Source of the DNA: Candidatus Limnocylindrales bacterium | GTDB taxonomy: Bacteria; Moduliflexota; Moduliflexia; Moduliflexales; JAUQPW01 | NCBI GenBank assembly: GCA_035559535.1 | Contig: DATMBG010000038.1 | Coordinates: 1-58,301 of the forward strand | Length of the DNA: 58,301 nt | Direction: 5' to 3' | Shown here: positions 24,819 to 33,463 of the stretch, piece by piece | Numbering within the stretch: position 1 is the first letter of the stretch | How the letters are laid out: each line of letters starts with the position of its first letter | Notes under the pieces: model-generated | Databases searched by the model: none | Told to the model about the DNA's origin: nothing | Seen by the model: the letters and a program-made list of their open reading frames with translations, nothing else | Position numbers and translations under genes: made by a program

Positions 24819-25940
24819 ATGCCACATAGATTTCTTCAAAAACTAATCCTTACTCTTTCCGGGTCTTTTTTGTTTGATGGGCGCCTCCACAGGCGAAAAA
24901 GGAGACCCACGGGAAATTTAGCCCTTATAGGTCTGTTAGGGGTTCTTCTGCTGGGTAACCGTTTATCCTCTACGACCGGAGTCGAGACCGGGGAAGGAAA
25001 GTTCCCCAATTATACTACGGCCCTTGGTATTGCGTTGGAGTCCCTTCCCTATCCTTATCCCGTACATTATCTCTCCCTGGAGATTGAAGGGCAACCTCTC
25101 CGAATGGCTTATATGGAGGTACAGCCCTCCGGTACGGGTAATGGACGGGCTGTTGTGCTTTTACATGGAAAGAATTTCTACGGAAGTTACTGGGAGAATA
25201 CGATCCAGGTCTTATCGAAGGCCGGGTATAGGGTCATTGTCCCGGATCAGATCGGTTTTGGAAAATCAGCCAAGCCCGATATTCATTACAGCTTTGATCT
25301 TTTAGCTGCCAACACGGCCCAATTGCTGGACCATCTCAAAGTTGAAAAAGTTGCTGTGGTGGGGCATTCCATGGGTGGAATGCTGGCGGTACGCTTTGCC
25401 CGCAACTATCCCCAACGGACTACCCATCTGATATTGGAAAACCCCATAGGGTTGGAAGATTATCGGTTTAAAGTTCCCCCTCTGTCTTTGGAAAAGCTGA
25501 TTGAAAATGAGATGACCCAGACGCCGGAGAAAATACGGGCTTTTTTTAAACATTATGTGGTAGAGTGGAAACCGGAAATCTACGAACCCTATGTGGAAGT
25601 ACGTACCCGCATCCTGTTGAGTGGAGAATATCCCCGCTGGGCGAAGTCTTCGGCCTTAACCTATCAGATGATTTACCAGCAACCGGTTCGGCATGAATTT
25701 GGTTTAATTGAACCGCCAACTCTGTTAGTTATCGGTCTGGCGGATCGTACGACCCTGGGACGCGGTTCTGTTCCAGAGGAGGTATTGAAAACCCTGGGAC
25801 AATATCCTGAGTTAGGAAAGGCCGCTGCCAGGGATATTCCCCATTGTAAGCTGGTGGAATTGGAGAATGTAGGCCATATCCCCCATCTGGAGGCCCCGGA
25901 GAAGTTTCATGGGGCGTTACTGGATTTCCTAAAATCTTGA
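24819..25940 (+). CDS. alpha/beta hydrolase with N-terminal membrane anchor
   Basis: A 373-residue protein. A basic region and one hydrophobic helix (about 32-50, LALIGLLGVLLLGN) suggest an anchor or signal, putting the hydrolase outside the cytoplasm. The fold has an oxyanion HGKNFYG motif, nucleophile Ser near residue 183 in VGHSMGGM, the acid in IGLADRTTLG and His in NVGHIPHLEAPE. The substrate is unknown; esterase or haloalkane-type hydrolysis are options. A GAGGGAG site lies about 8 bases before ATG. It converges on the gspJ-like gene with one base between stops. Confidence 0.88.
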   Translation: MPHRFLQKLILTLSGSFLFDGRLHRRKRRPTGNLALIGLLGVLLLGNRLSSTTGVETGEGKFPNYTTALGIALESLPYPYPVHYLSLEIEGQPLRMAYMEVQPSGTGNGRAVVLLHGKNFYGSYWENTIQVLSKAGYRVIVPDQIGFGKSAKPDIHYSFDLLAANTAQLLDHLKVEKVAVVGHSMGGMLAVRFARNYPQRTTHLILENPIGLEDYRFKVPPLSLEKLIENEMTQTPEKIRAFFKHYVVEWKPEIYEPYVEVRTRILLSGEYPRWAKSSALTYQMIYQQPVRHEFGLIEPPTLLVIGLADRTTLGRGSVPEEVLKTLGQYPELGKAAARDIPHCKLVELENVGHIPHLEAPEKFHGALLDFLKS

Positions 25941-25941
25941 T

Positions 25942-26778
25942 TTATTTCTCCTGACCTTCAAATTCCAGGGGTGAATTAGGCGGGCCGACCAGAAGGGGAT
26001 TGGCATTAGGACCGGTAATGTTAGACTGAGGCGGAGTAACCAGGAGGGGGTTGGCGTTGGGACCGGTAAGATTCGGTTGAAGAAGGGTTGGATTTACAGA
26101 AAACGGGTCGGGTTTAGGCTCGATAAGGATAGGAACGGTAAAGGTGATTTCCTCCAGGGATGCGTTTGAAGAGCCGGCTTTTCCTTTACGAGGGAAGCCC
26201 AGGGTGACACGAATCGCTTTGGGTAACTGGTTCTTGGACTTTCCATCCCAACTATTAACCCAGCGTCCGGATTGGGGATCTCTTTTGTTCTTTTCATAGT
26301 ACTCAAACCTGAGCTCAGAAACCTCGGGGTCCAATTCGATGGGATCTCCTAAATCTTTGATTGAAATATCCCCGGTAAATACGATTTTCTCTCTTTTTAT
26401 CAATCCCCTTTCGTTATCCAGATCATAGTAGACAAACATGAGGCCTCCTCCCCGCTCTCCTTTGGAGCCTTGGACGAGGGTTGTCGTGAAACCCAGGCTA
26501 TGTTCCTCGCCGTAGAAGATCAAATGAGGTTTTGTATTACCCGCCTTTTGAAATTTGTAAGGATAAAGCGATTTAAGTTGCTGGACCATCTCATCGGTCA
26601 GAATCCGAATCTGCTGATACCGTTCCGTCGCTCCCTCCCCTCGCTCCCAGGAAAGGATTCCTATATGGAGGCTACTGGCTATAATAGCCGTAATAAGGCT
26701 GAGGATAGAAATGGCAATCAGAATTTCCAGCAAAGTGAATCCCTTCTCAGAAGGGAAAAGCGCAGGGATCGGGGCCAT
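25942..26778 (-). CDS. GspJ-like type II pseudopilin
   Basis: About 278 residues with the prepilin signature EKG/FTLLEILIAISILSL. Cleavage after Gly and N-methylation of Phe by a GspO/PilD peptidase are expected. The pseudopilin body follows. The C-terminus carries two copies of a TGPNANPLLV repeat in an Asn/Pro-rich tail, which is unusual for GspJ. ATG 26778 has AAAGAGG 8 bases before it; a longer start at 26865 overlaps gspI by 26 bases. It is the last gene of the gspF-H-I-J operon. Confidence 0.82.
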   Translation of the reverse strand: MAPIPALFPSEKGFTLLEILIAISILSLITAIIASSLHIGILSWERGEGATERYQQIRILTDEMVQQLKSLYPYKFQKAGNTKPHLIFYGEEHSLGFTTTLVQGSKGERGGGLMFVYYDLDNERGLIKREKIVFTGDISIKDLGDPIELDPEVSELRFEYYEKNKRDPQSGRWVNSWDGKSKNQLPKAIRVTLGFPRKGKAGSSNASLEEITFTVPILIEPKPDPFSVNPTLLQPNLTGPNANPLLVTPPQSNITGPNANPLLVGPPNSPLEFEGQEK

Positions 26779-26839
26779 GGCTGTTGCCTCTTTGAGACTT
26801 TCATTTTTTGTTCGGGCCCCTGGGGTTATCTGTTGCTTT

Positions 26840-27352
26840 TTATTTTTTTTCACCTTTCGTCTCATTTTTTGTCAAAACGGTTCGTAAGGTAGTCAATTCT
26901 ACGTCCCGCGTCTTATTCCCAGAAGACCAGGAGACGGTGACTTTCACCTCAAACATTCTAACCGGAGAAGAGGACTCCTCCTTGTCCAGAGAATAGGGCG
27001 TAACCGTTCTTTGCCACCTGTAGCCATCGGAAAATTCCCCGGCCTCCGTGCCTTCCGTCAGGGGATTGAGATCCAATTCTTCTATCAACTCTTGAGCATG
27101 GGTCAAAGCCTGGGTATATTCCTTGGAAGAGAGAACCAATCTCAAGTCGTGGGAAAAGACTTCGATGGCCGAAATCAGACCGATACTGAGTATGGTCAGC
27201 GCGATGATAATTTCCAGGAGGGTAAACCCCCCCTCCGGCGTCCATGGCTCCTTAGCCGTTGTTTTTTTTCCTTCCCTTAAAAGCCAAAGACGATGAATTG
27301 GGTATTTTGAATGGCAGGTGATAAGCCACAAACCACGGACCAAAAAACTCAT
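26840..27352 (-). CDS. GspI-like type II pseudopilin
   Basis: A 170-residue minor pseudopilin with the GG/FTLLEIIIALTILSIGL methylation signature. The leader before the cleavage site is long (about 41 residues) and reads through text that looks like spacer repeat (TGGTCCGTGGTTTGTGG). However, ATG overlaps the GspH stop (ATGA), and no other in-frame ATG is present. The body has the Glu-rich and YRWQRTVTPY segments typical of GspI. It acts at the pseudopilus tip with GspJ and GspH. Confidence 0.82.
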   Translation of the reverse strand: MSFLVRGLWLITCHSKYPIHRLWLLREGKKTTAKEPWTPEGGFTLLEIIIALTILSIGLISAIEVFSHDLRLVLSSKEYTQALTHAQELIEELDLNPLTEGTEAGEFSDGYRWQRTVTPYSLDKEESSSPVRMFEVKVTVSWSSGNKTRDVELTTLRTVLTKNETKGEKK

Positions 27353-27876
27353 TTTTTCAGTTTTACCTTCCCGGTCAGGGGATCGACCACGATGGTATGG
27401 AGAATATTATAACTATCTTTAAGAATGATCTCTCCCCCGGAGGAGTCTCCACGAGGATAGAACACAATGGCTGCCGTACCCGACGTAATCTCTTTCTTAG
27501 GACCCAGCAAGACCTTCTCGATTTTAAGCTGGGCTTCCAGAGGGGTTGCGGTAGCAGGCACCTCAATTTCCTTAGCAGGATTAGAAGAAGAGGCAGGATC
27601 CGGACCCTCTACAGGAGCCAGCCAGTAACTATAACTCGTCAGATCTAAGTACACCTGATAGGGTTGTTTCATGGTTACCGCCTGGCTTCTTGCATAGCGT
27701 AACGTGGTAGTGAGTTTATTAATGGCCGTCCTCTGTTCCAGGTTGGCAAGACTCTTAAAAAGAGAGGGAGTCACCGTAGCCAGGATGAAAGAGGCAATGA
27801 CCAAAACTATGACCATCTCAATAAGGGAGAAACCTTTATTTTTTTTTAAATACCGGACACTCCCTTCAAGACCCAT
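27349..27876 (-). CDS. GspH/FimT-like type II pseudopilin
   Basis: A 175-residue pseudopilin with leader YLKKNKG/FSLIEMVIVLVIASF, then a globular part with LRYARSQAVTMKQPYQVYLD, the standard GspH pattern. The start at 27876 (MGLEGSV) lies 64 bases after the gspF stop. The longer frame to 28005 overlaps gspF and adds an unlikely leader. It belongs to the operon gspF-H-I-J, which lacks gspG, the major pseudopilin. Confidence 0.85.
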   Translation of the reverse strand: MGLEGSVRYLKKNKGFSLIEMVIVLVIASFILATVTPSLFKSLANLEQRTAINKLTTTLRYARSQAVTMKQPYQVYLDLTSYSYWLAPVEGPDPASSSNPAKEIEVPATATPLEAQLKIEKVLLGPKKEITSGTAAIVFYPRGDSSGGEIILKDSYNILHTIVVDPLTGKVKLKK

Positions 27877-27940
27877 AAATCTGTTAATTAATTCTTTTTG
27901 CCCGGTACCGTTAGATCTGTTCAAGGTTTTGAGATAGTTT

Positions 27941-29164
27941 CTAAAAGGGTATATTGCTGATACTAAAAATCGACGTTGCAATGGAGTAGACCAGCAAGCC
28001 CACAATCAGTCCCATAATGACGATGATCAAGGGTTCGATGAGTCGAATGAAGCGGTTAAGGGTTCTACGGACCTCCTCGTCGTAAATATCTGCAATTTTA
28101 AAGAGCATCTCCACCAATTTTCCGACCTCTTCTCCCACGGCCAGCATGCGTACGGCCATAGGAGGAAAAACCTGACTTTCCCCCAGGGGACGGGAGATGT
28201 TTTGGCCTTCTGTGATTCTTTCGCTGATGCCGCGGACTTGAGAAGCTATATAGGTATTCTCGACGACTTCTCGAACGATTTGAAGGGCCGATAATAAAGG
28301 AACCCCTCCGGCCATCAAGGTTCCTAAAGTTCGGGAAAACCTGGCTACTTCTTTACCTTGAACGAAATTTTTTACCAGGGGGATTTTTAATTTCCAGCTA
28401 TCCAGTATTAATTGGATTTCAGGATCTTTTATAAAATGTCGGTAAAGCAGAATACCCGCCAAGAGGGTTCCCAATCCCGCCCACCAGTAACTTTTGATGC
28501 CCTCACTCAATAAAATCAATACGGATAAAGTCACGGGCATTTGTTGACCCATATTCTCAAAAATCGTAGCAAATCGTGGAACCACCGTCGTAATCAAGAT
28601 TCCAATAGCTCCAAGGCTGACCAGGGTAATCAGAATGGGATAAATCAGGGCAGAAATGATCTCTTCCCGAAGTCTTTGGGATCTTTCCAGGAATTCTGCA
28701 AGGTAAGAGAGGACCGTACTTAAATTTCCGCCGGCTTCTCCGGATCTCACCATCCGGACATACATCTTGGAGAAGACAGAGGGGTGTTTGGCCAGACTGT
28801 CCGAGAAAGTAACCCCTGTGTGGACATCCTCCAGGATTTTTCGAACCAGATTTTGGAATTTTCCCTTTCGGCTCAATTCGACCAGGGTGCTCAGGCTGAC
28901 ATCCAAAGGTACTGCAGCTTCCAGAAGAATAGCCAGTTGTTGGGTAAAGTTTAAAACATCCTTTCCACCAATCCGACCCAGAAGAGACCTTATTCTCCCC
29001 TCAGAGGGGAAATCCTCTCGCGTCGCCGAGGGAAGACCGATCTGGATGGGATAGTATCCTTGCTCGTGGAGTCGATCTACCACGACAGATTCATCCCTGG
29101 CTTCGATGGTTCCATCGATAATTTTACCTGACGTATCCGTTGCTTTATAAAAGAAAGTAGGCAT
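27941..29164 (-). CDS. GspF/PilC inner-membrane platform protein
   Basis: A 407-residue protein of the T2SS/T4P inner-membrane platform, which couples the GspE/PilB ATPase to pseudopilus growth. Start 29164 gives the canonical MPTFFYKATDTSGK; 29194 would add ten residues. Two repeats of the T2SSF domain are visible, each with a conserved Gly-rich kink (SGEAGGNLSTVL; VGEEVGKLVEML), and three membrane helices. It is the first gene of the pseudopilin operon; its ATPase partner is probably the gene at 5401. Confidence 0.93.
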   Translation of the reverse strand: MPTFFYKATDTSGKIIDGTIEARDESVVVDRLHEQGYYPIQIGLPSATREDFPSEGRIRSLLGRIGGKDVLNFTQQLAILLEAAVPLDVSLSTLVELSRKGKFQNLVRKILEDVHTGVTFSDSLAKHPSVFSKMYVRMVRSGEAGGNLSTVLSYLAEFLERSQRLREEIISALIYPILITLVSLGAIGILITTVVPRFATIFENMGQQMPVTLSVLILLSEGIKSYWWAGLGTLLAGILLYRHFIKDPEIQLILDSWKLKIPLVKNFVQGKEVARFSRTLGTLMAGGVPLLSALQIVREVVENTYIASQVRGISERITEGQNISRPLGESQVFPPMAVRMLAVGEEVGKLVEMLFKIADIYDEEVRRTLNRFIRLIEPLIIVIMGLIVGLLVYSIATSIFSISNIPF

Positions 29165-29255
29165 CCTGGATACTACATATGCCACGGCCCGCATGGCTTG
29201 TCAAGTTTTTAGTTTCACCGGGGTCTGTATCCATTAACCGGCTCACGAATTCCCC

Positions 29256-29284
29256 TTGACAACCCGGCGCCGTTCCTCCATAAT
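29256..29284 (+). promoter_or_regulatory. sigma-70 promoter for CBS-domain gene
   Basis: TTGACA (29256-29261), a 17-base spacer and CATAAT (29279-29284) form a near-consensus promoter. The 5' leader of about 150 bases contains a short stem, ACCTG/CAGGT, and a GGCCT-rich section; no known riboswitch is recognised. Confidence 0.8.
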
Positions 29285-29443
29285 TTTAGAATGGAAGCAT
29301 GTACGCTAAAAACTTCTTCTCCCCGAAGAGTTTACTTTAACACCTGGGAAATCTCAGGTAAAAGGCTTTTCTCGAAAATAGAGGGGTAAGGCCTCTTTGT
29401 CCTTAAGAAGACAGGCTTTATCCATAGGCCTAGGGGGTGCGTT

Positions 29444-29887
29444 ATGAAAACCATCAGCGATATTATAAAAGATCAGGTTCCCTGTTCCGTAGCTAAAGAT
29501 CAAACGGTATTCGAGGTTGCGCGTTACATGACAGATTGTCAGGTAGGAGCGGTACCGGTTGTGGAGGGGGATCGCATCTTAGGCATCTTTTCCGAACGGG
29601 ATCTCATGACCCGGGTCGTTGTAAAAGAACTGGACCCCAAGTCAACTCCCGTAGGGGATGTCATGACCACCGATGTGGTCGTTATTGATACCAACGAGAG
29701 TTACGAAAACTGCATTCGGAAGATGAAGCAGTTAAATTGCCGACATCTTCCGGTGGTATCCCAGGATCGAAAGTTAATCGGAGTTATCTCGCTGAGGGAC
29801 CTTCTATGGCTGGATAAGATGGAGAAGGAGGAAGAGCTTAAAATGTTGAACGAATACGTATATGGCGTGCCCGTTGCGGCTACTTAA
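29444..29887 (+). CDS. two-CBS-domain protein
   Basis: A 147-residue protein with a pair of CBS domains forming one Bateman module, which usually binds AMP, ATP or SAM. The first spans about 5-65 (DCQVGAVPVVEGDRILGIFSERDL) and the second about 70-130 (LNCRHLPVVSQDRKLIGVISLRDL). It is a stand-alone regulator of the Hrp1/YrpB type. An AGGGGGTG binding site lies before ATG. Its target is unknown. The octamer repeat array starts 5 bases after its stop. Confidence 0.92.
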   Translation: MKTISDIIKDQVPCSVAKDQTVFEVARYMTDCQVGAVPVVEGDRILGIFSERDLMTRVVVKELDPKSTPVGDVMTTDVVVIDTNESYENCIRKMKQLNCRHLPVVSQDRKLIGVISLRDLLWLDKMEKEEELKMLNEYVYGVPVAAT

Positions 29888-29891
29888 TACA

Positions 29892-30056
29892 GATGGGAGT
29901 ATGAAGGTATGGGGGTATGAGAGTATGGGAGTATGGAAGTGGGGAAGTGAGGAAGTATGGGGATATAGTCATTCCCCTACTTTCCCACTTCCTCACTCCC
30001 ACACCCCCATACCCCCACTTCCTCACTTCCCCACTTCCATACTCCCATACTCTCCT
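29892..30056. repeat. octamer-repeat hairpin (GTATGGGA family), locus 2
   Basis: About nine tandem octamers (GTATGGGA, GTATGAAG, GTATGGGG, GTGGGGAA and similar) are followed by a short ATATAGTC centre and about ten complementary octamers (TTCCATAC, TTCCTCAC and similar). The array is 165 bases long, fills the whole CBS-caiB gap and ends 3 bases before the caiB ATG, leaving no room for a Shine-Dalgarno. Confidence 0.92.
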
Positions 30057-30059
30057 TAC

Positions 30060-31247
30060 ATGAAACCCCTGGACTATATTCGTGTAGTAGATTTATCCAG
30101 AATTTTAGCAGGTCCCTATTGCTCTATGATGTTGGGAGATATGGGTGCCGAAGTTATCAAGATAGAATCCGTTGAGGAAGGGGATGTGACCCGGGGTTGG
30201 GGACCTCCGTTTATCCAAGGAGAGAGTTCTTACTTCCTGAGTATAAACCGGAACAAGAAAAGCCTGACCTTAGACTTGAAACAGAAAGAGGGGCAACAAA
30301 TTTTAAGGGAACTTATTCAGAAATCCGATGTGATGCTGGAAAACTTTAGACCTGGAGTTCTGGATAAATTGGGATTCGGTTATGAGAGGGTTCGTGAGTT
30401 AAATCCCCGGATTATCTATTGTTCGGTTTCCGGATTTGGACATACCGGGCCGAGTAAAGATAAGCCCGGATTCGATCTGGTTCTTCAAGGGGAGGGTGGG
30501 ATTATGAGTTTGACGGGGGATCCTCAGGGACCTCCCATGAAGGTTGGAGTTTCTCAAGCCGATATGGTCTCGGGGATGCTGGCATTTCATGGGATTCTTC
30601 TTGCCTTGTTGGTTAGAGAGCGGACGGGAAGGGGTCAGAAAGTAGATATTTCCATGTTGGACGGTCAGGTAGCCCTCCTCAGCCATCAGGCGGGTATTTA
30701 CTTTGCTACGGGTAAAGCCCCCATGCGAAGGGGAAATGAGCACCCTGCGATTGTGCCTTATGAAACTTATGAAGCGGCCGATGGGTATATCAATATCGCC
30801 GTTGGGACAGAAGGGTTATGGGCCAGGTTTTGTGAGGTTATCGAAAGACCGGACTTAAGGGATGATCCCAGGTTCCGACGCAATGCAGACCGGGTTCAAA
30901 ATCATAAAGAGCTTAATTCCATTCTCAATCCCCTTTTTAAAGGAAAAAGGGTCCAGGAGTGGATCCTTAAACTGGAAGCCGCCGGAATCCCTTGCGGTCG
31001 AATTAAAAATGTAGCCGAAGTCTGTCAGGATCCGCAAGTTCTGGCTCGGGAGATGATTGTCTCCCTGCCACACCCGACCGTTGGAGAGGTGAAAATGACC
31101 GGGATTCCTATTAAATTATCCGAAACTCCTGGAGCCATAGAGTTACCACCTCCCCTGTTGGGGCAACATACAGAAGAAATCCTACAGCAGGTGTTAGGTT
31201 ACAGTGAGGAAAAGATCCGATTGCTGAGAGAGAAAAAGGTGATTTAA
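30060..31247 (+). CDS. CaiB/BaiF family CoA-transferase
   Basis: A 395-residue class III CoA-transferase that moves CoA between carboxylic acids. The start at 30060 (MKPLDYIRVVDLSRILAGPY) is chosen; the frame continues upstream for 66 codons, but these translate the octamer repeat. Family marks are DMGAEVIKIE, NRNKKSLTLDLK, ENFRPGVLDKLG, SVSGFGHTGP, the region around SLTGDPQGPPMKVG that usually holds the catalytic Asp, and PCGRIKNV. The substrate is unknown. The gene is bracketed by two octamer arrays, which suggests it could be a separate cassette in front of thrS. Confidence 0.93.
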   Translation: MKPLDYIRVVDLSRILAGPYCSMMLGDMGAEVIKIESVEEGDVTRGWGPPFIQGESSYFLSINRNKKSLTLDLKQKEGQQILRELIQKSDVMLENFRPGVLDKLGFGYERVRELNPRIIYCSVSGFGHTGPSKDKPGFDLVLQGEGGIMSLTGDPQGPPMKVGVSQADMVSGMLAFHGILLALLVRERTGRGQKVDISMLDGQVALLSHQAGIYFATGKAPMRRGNEHPAIVPYETYEAADGYINIAVGTEGLWARFCEVIERPDLRDDPRFRRNADRVQNHKELNSILNPLFKGKRVQEWILKLEAAGIPCGRIKNVAEVCQDPQVLAREMIVSLPHPTVGEVKMTGIPIKLSETPGAIELPPPLLGQHTEEILQQVLGYSEEKIRLLREKKVI

Positions 31248-31301
31248 TCCAGGTTAAAAGTAAGTGCTTATCATAAAGGCCCGGAGCACAATAAGTAAAA
31301 A

Positions 31302-31368
31302 GTATGGGAGTGTGGAAGTGGGGGGGGGATGGGGGTCTTCCATATCCTCCACTTCCACACTCCCATAC
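31302..31368. repeat. octamer-repeat hairpin (GTATGGGA family), locus 3
   Basis: Positions 31302-31321 and 31349-31368 are perfect 20-base inverted copies (GTATGGGA, GTGTGGAA, GTGG). The loop is G-rich then C-rich. It lies between caiB and thrS and is followed by the words TTCGTGTCCTTTGTGGTG, a spacer phrase I recall from other bacterial genomes. Confidence 0.9.
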
Positions 31369-31417
31369 TCTTCTACTTCCTTCGTGTCCTTTGTGGTGGG
31401 CTTTGATTAAAAAGTCA

Positions 31418-33223
31418 ATGGCCAATGAAAAGGAAAAGGTAGATCAACTGAAACCGCTGCGCCATTCGACCTCACATATTATGGCCGAGGCGGTCATGGA
31501 CTTATTTCCCGGTACGAAGATCGGAATCGGACCAGCCATTGAAAATGGGTTCTACTACGATTTTGAGCTGCCACGCCCGCTTACCCCGGAGGATCTCCCT
31601 CGGATCGAAGCACGAATGCGTGAAATTATTCGTGGGAACCATCCTTTTATCCATAGGGAGATGTCCATTGAAGAAGCTCGGGAATATTTCCGGGATCAAC
31701 CATACAAATTAGAGCTGATCGAAGGAATTGCCAGGGGTGAGTTGGGTACCCATGGGGAAGAAGATGCAAAACCCAGTGAAACGGTCTCCATTTATTCCCA
31801 CGATCACTTTACAGACTTGTGCGCGGGACCCCATGTGAGTCATACCGGTCAGATTCCGGAAAATGCCTTTAAACTCTTAAGTATTGCCGGAGCCTATTGG
31901 CGAGGTAATGAAAAAAACCCACAACTGACAAGGATCTATGGGACCGTCTGGGCCTCCAAAGCCGATCTGGACAGGTATCTCTGGACGTTGGAAGAGGCTA
32001 AAAAGCGGGATCATCGTAGGTTAGGAAAAGAATTGCAGTTATTTATTTTACCCGAAGAAGTGGGATCGGGATTGCCCATATGGCTCCCCAAAGGGGCTCA
32101 GGTTCGAAAGTTGATCGAAGAATTTGTCTATCAGAATCAGGTCGAGCGAGGGTACCAACATGTTTACTCTCCCCATATCGGCAAAAAACAATTATGGATT
32201 ACCAGCGGTCACTGGGATTTGTACAGTGATAAGATGTATGCACCCATGGACATCGAGGGGGTAGAATACCTGGTCAAACCCATGAATTGTCCCATGCATA
32301 TGATGGTGTATAAGTCCCAGTTACGTTCCTATAAAGATCTACCGATTCGGATTGCCGAAACGGCCACGGTGTATCGTCGTGAACAATCTGGTGAATTAAC
32401 GGGCCTTCTGCGTGTACGCATGATTACCCAGGATGACTCCCATATTTTTGCCCGACCCGATCAAGTTAAGGATGAATTTCTCCATGTGCTGGATCAGGCC
32501 CTTTATCAATTTGGTGTATTCGGATTTCAGGAGTTTGAGATGTGGGTTTCGGTCCGGGATCCCCGCAACAAATCCAAGTATTTGGGTGATGATGCCCAGT
32601 GGGAAAATGCCGAACGGGCCATCAAAGACGCGCTGGATTCGCGCCATCTGAAATATATTGTCGCAGAAGGGGAAGCCAAGTTTTACGGACCTGCTCTGGA
32701 CATTATGATTCGGGATGCATTAGGTCGCAAATGGCAGTGTACCACGATTCAGGTAGATTTCCAACTGCCAGAGCGCTTTCAACTGGAGTATATGGACTCC
32801 GAAAGTAAACCCCAAAGACCCGTCGTGTTGCATCGGGCTCCGCTGGGTTCCCTGGAGCGCTTTTTTGCAATTCTGATCGAGCAATATGCCGGAGCCTTTC
32901 CGGTTTGGCTGGCACCGGTTCAGATAAAAGTTATTACCATCTCAGATCGTCACCGGGATTATGCCTTTCAAGTGGCCTCACGCCTGCAGGCCGAGAAGTT
33001 CCGGGTTGAGGTTGATGACCGTTCAGAGCGGATGAATGCAAAGATTCGAGATGCCCAACTCCAGAAGATCCCTTACATGTTAATCGTAGGGGATAAGGAA
33101 ATGGAGGCCAAAGCCGTTGCCGTCCGTCTGCGTACCGGAGAGGATCTCAAGGCCATGCCCCTGGATGACTTCATTGCACTGGCCCGGCGGGTGGTAGAGG
33201 GCAAAAGCCTGGAGTTAAAGTAA
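31418..33223 (+). CDS. thrS: threonine-tRNA ligase, TGS-less form
   Basis: A 601-residue class II aminoacyl-tRNA synthetase. The protein opens almost directly with the editing domain (LRHSTSHIMAEAV, with the HxxxH pair, and FTDLCAGPHV). The catalytic core has motif 2 (YRREQSGELTGLLRVR) and motif 3 (VVLHRAPLGSLERF), followed by a C-terminal anticodon-binding domain (VGDKEMEAKAVAVR). The N-terminal TGS domain of about 60 residues found in E. coli ThrS is absent. Start 31418 is chosen because the frame further upstream reads through the octamer hairpin. No good Shine-Dalgarno is seen. Confidence 0.95.
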   Translation: MANEKEKVDQLKPLRHSTSHIMAEAVMDLFPGTKIGIGPAIENGFYYDFELPRPLTPEDLPRIEARMREIIRGNHPFIHREMSIEEAREYFRDQPYKLELIEGIARGELGTHGEEDAKPSETVSIYSHDHFTDLCAGPHVSHTGQIPENAFKLLSIAGAYWRGNEKNPQLTRIYGTVWASKADLDRYLWTLEEAKKRDHRRLGKELQLFILPEEVGSGLPIWLPKGAQVRKLIEEFVYQNQVERGYQHVYSPHIGKKQLWITSGHWDLYSDKMYAPMDIEGVEYLVKPMNCPMHMMVYKSQLRSYKDLPIRIAETATVYRREQSGELTGLLRVRMITQDDSHIFARPDQVKDEFLHVLDQALYQFGVFGFQEFEMWVSVRDPRNKSKYLGDDAQWENAERAIKDALDSRHLKYIVAEGEAKFYGPALDIMIRDALGRKWQCTTIQVDFQLPERFQLEYMDSESKPQRPVVLHRAPLGSLERFFAILIEQYAGAFPVWLAPVQIKVITISDRHRDYAFQVASRLQAEKFRVEVDDRSERMNAKIRDAQLQKIPYMLIVGDKEMEAKAVAVRLRTGEDLKAMPLDDFIALARRVVEGKSLELK

Positions 33224-33266
33224 TCAAGTTTTGGTAGGATTCCGGTGACTTTACCAACTTTTCCAC

Positions 33267-33335
33267 TTGACAACTTTTGGATAGAATGTTACTCTTTTAA
33301 AGGTTAAGAGAGGAGTTTTCCTCTTTTTAACCTTT
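33267..33335 (+). promoter_or_regulatory. possible promoter and hairpin before tRNA-Val
   Basis: TTGACA lies at 33267-33272 with a weak TACTCT 17 bases on. A hairpin follows: AGGTTAAGAGAGGA and TCCTCTTTTTAACCT, with one bulge. The hairpin may end the thrS transcript or mark tRNA processing. Confidence 0.45.
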
Positions 33336-33342
33336 ATTTAGT

Positions 33343-33417
33343 AGGCACGTAGCTCAGTGGGAGAGCGCTACCTTGACACGGTAGAGGTCGATGGTTCAAT
33401 CCCATCCGTGCCTACCA
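33343..33417 (+). tRNA. tRNA-Val (GAC)
   Basis: A full cloverleaf can be drawn: acceptor AGGCACG/CGTGCCT, D-arm GCTC/GAGC, anticodon stem CTACC/GGTAG with loop TTGACAC (anticodon GAC), and T-arm GATGG/CCATC with TTCAATC. The discriminator A and an encoded CCA follow. It reads valine GUC/GUU codons and sits between thrS and infC, an unusual insertion in this translation cluster. Confidence 0.95.
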
Positions 33418-33463
33418 TTAATTTTATTTGTTTGTCCTTATCCTTTGAGTCGGTAAAAAAATT

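Noticed and set aside
29285-29443. Riboswitch in the CBS gene leader
   Set aside because: Short stems exist, but no conserved core of c-di-GMP, TPP, SAM, glycine or preQ1 classes could be matched by eye.
29892-30056. CRISPR array
   Set aside because: Octamers are contiguous, variable and inverted about a centre; there are no unique spacers of about 30 bases and no cas genes.
29862-30059. N-terminal extension of the CoA-transferase frame
   Set aside because: The 66 codons translate the octamer repeat; the family start motif begins at 30060.
31304-31417. N-terminal extension of thrS that might hold a TGS domain
   Set aside because: It translates the octamer hairpin and has no TGS features.
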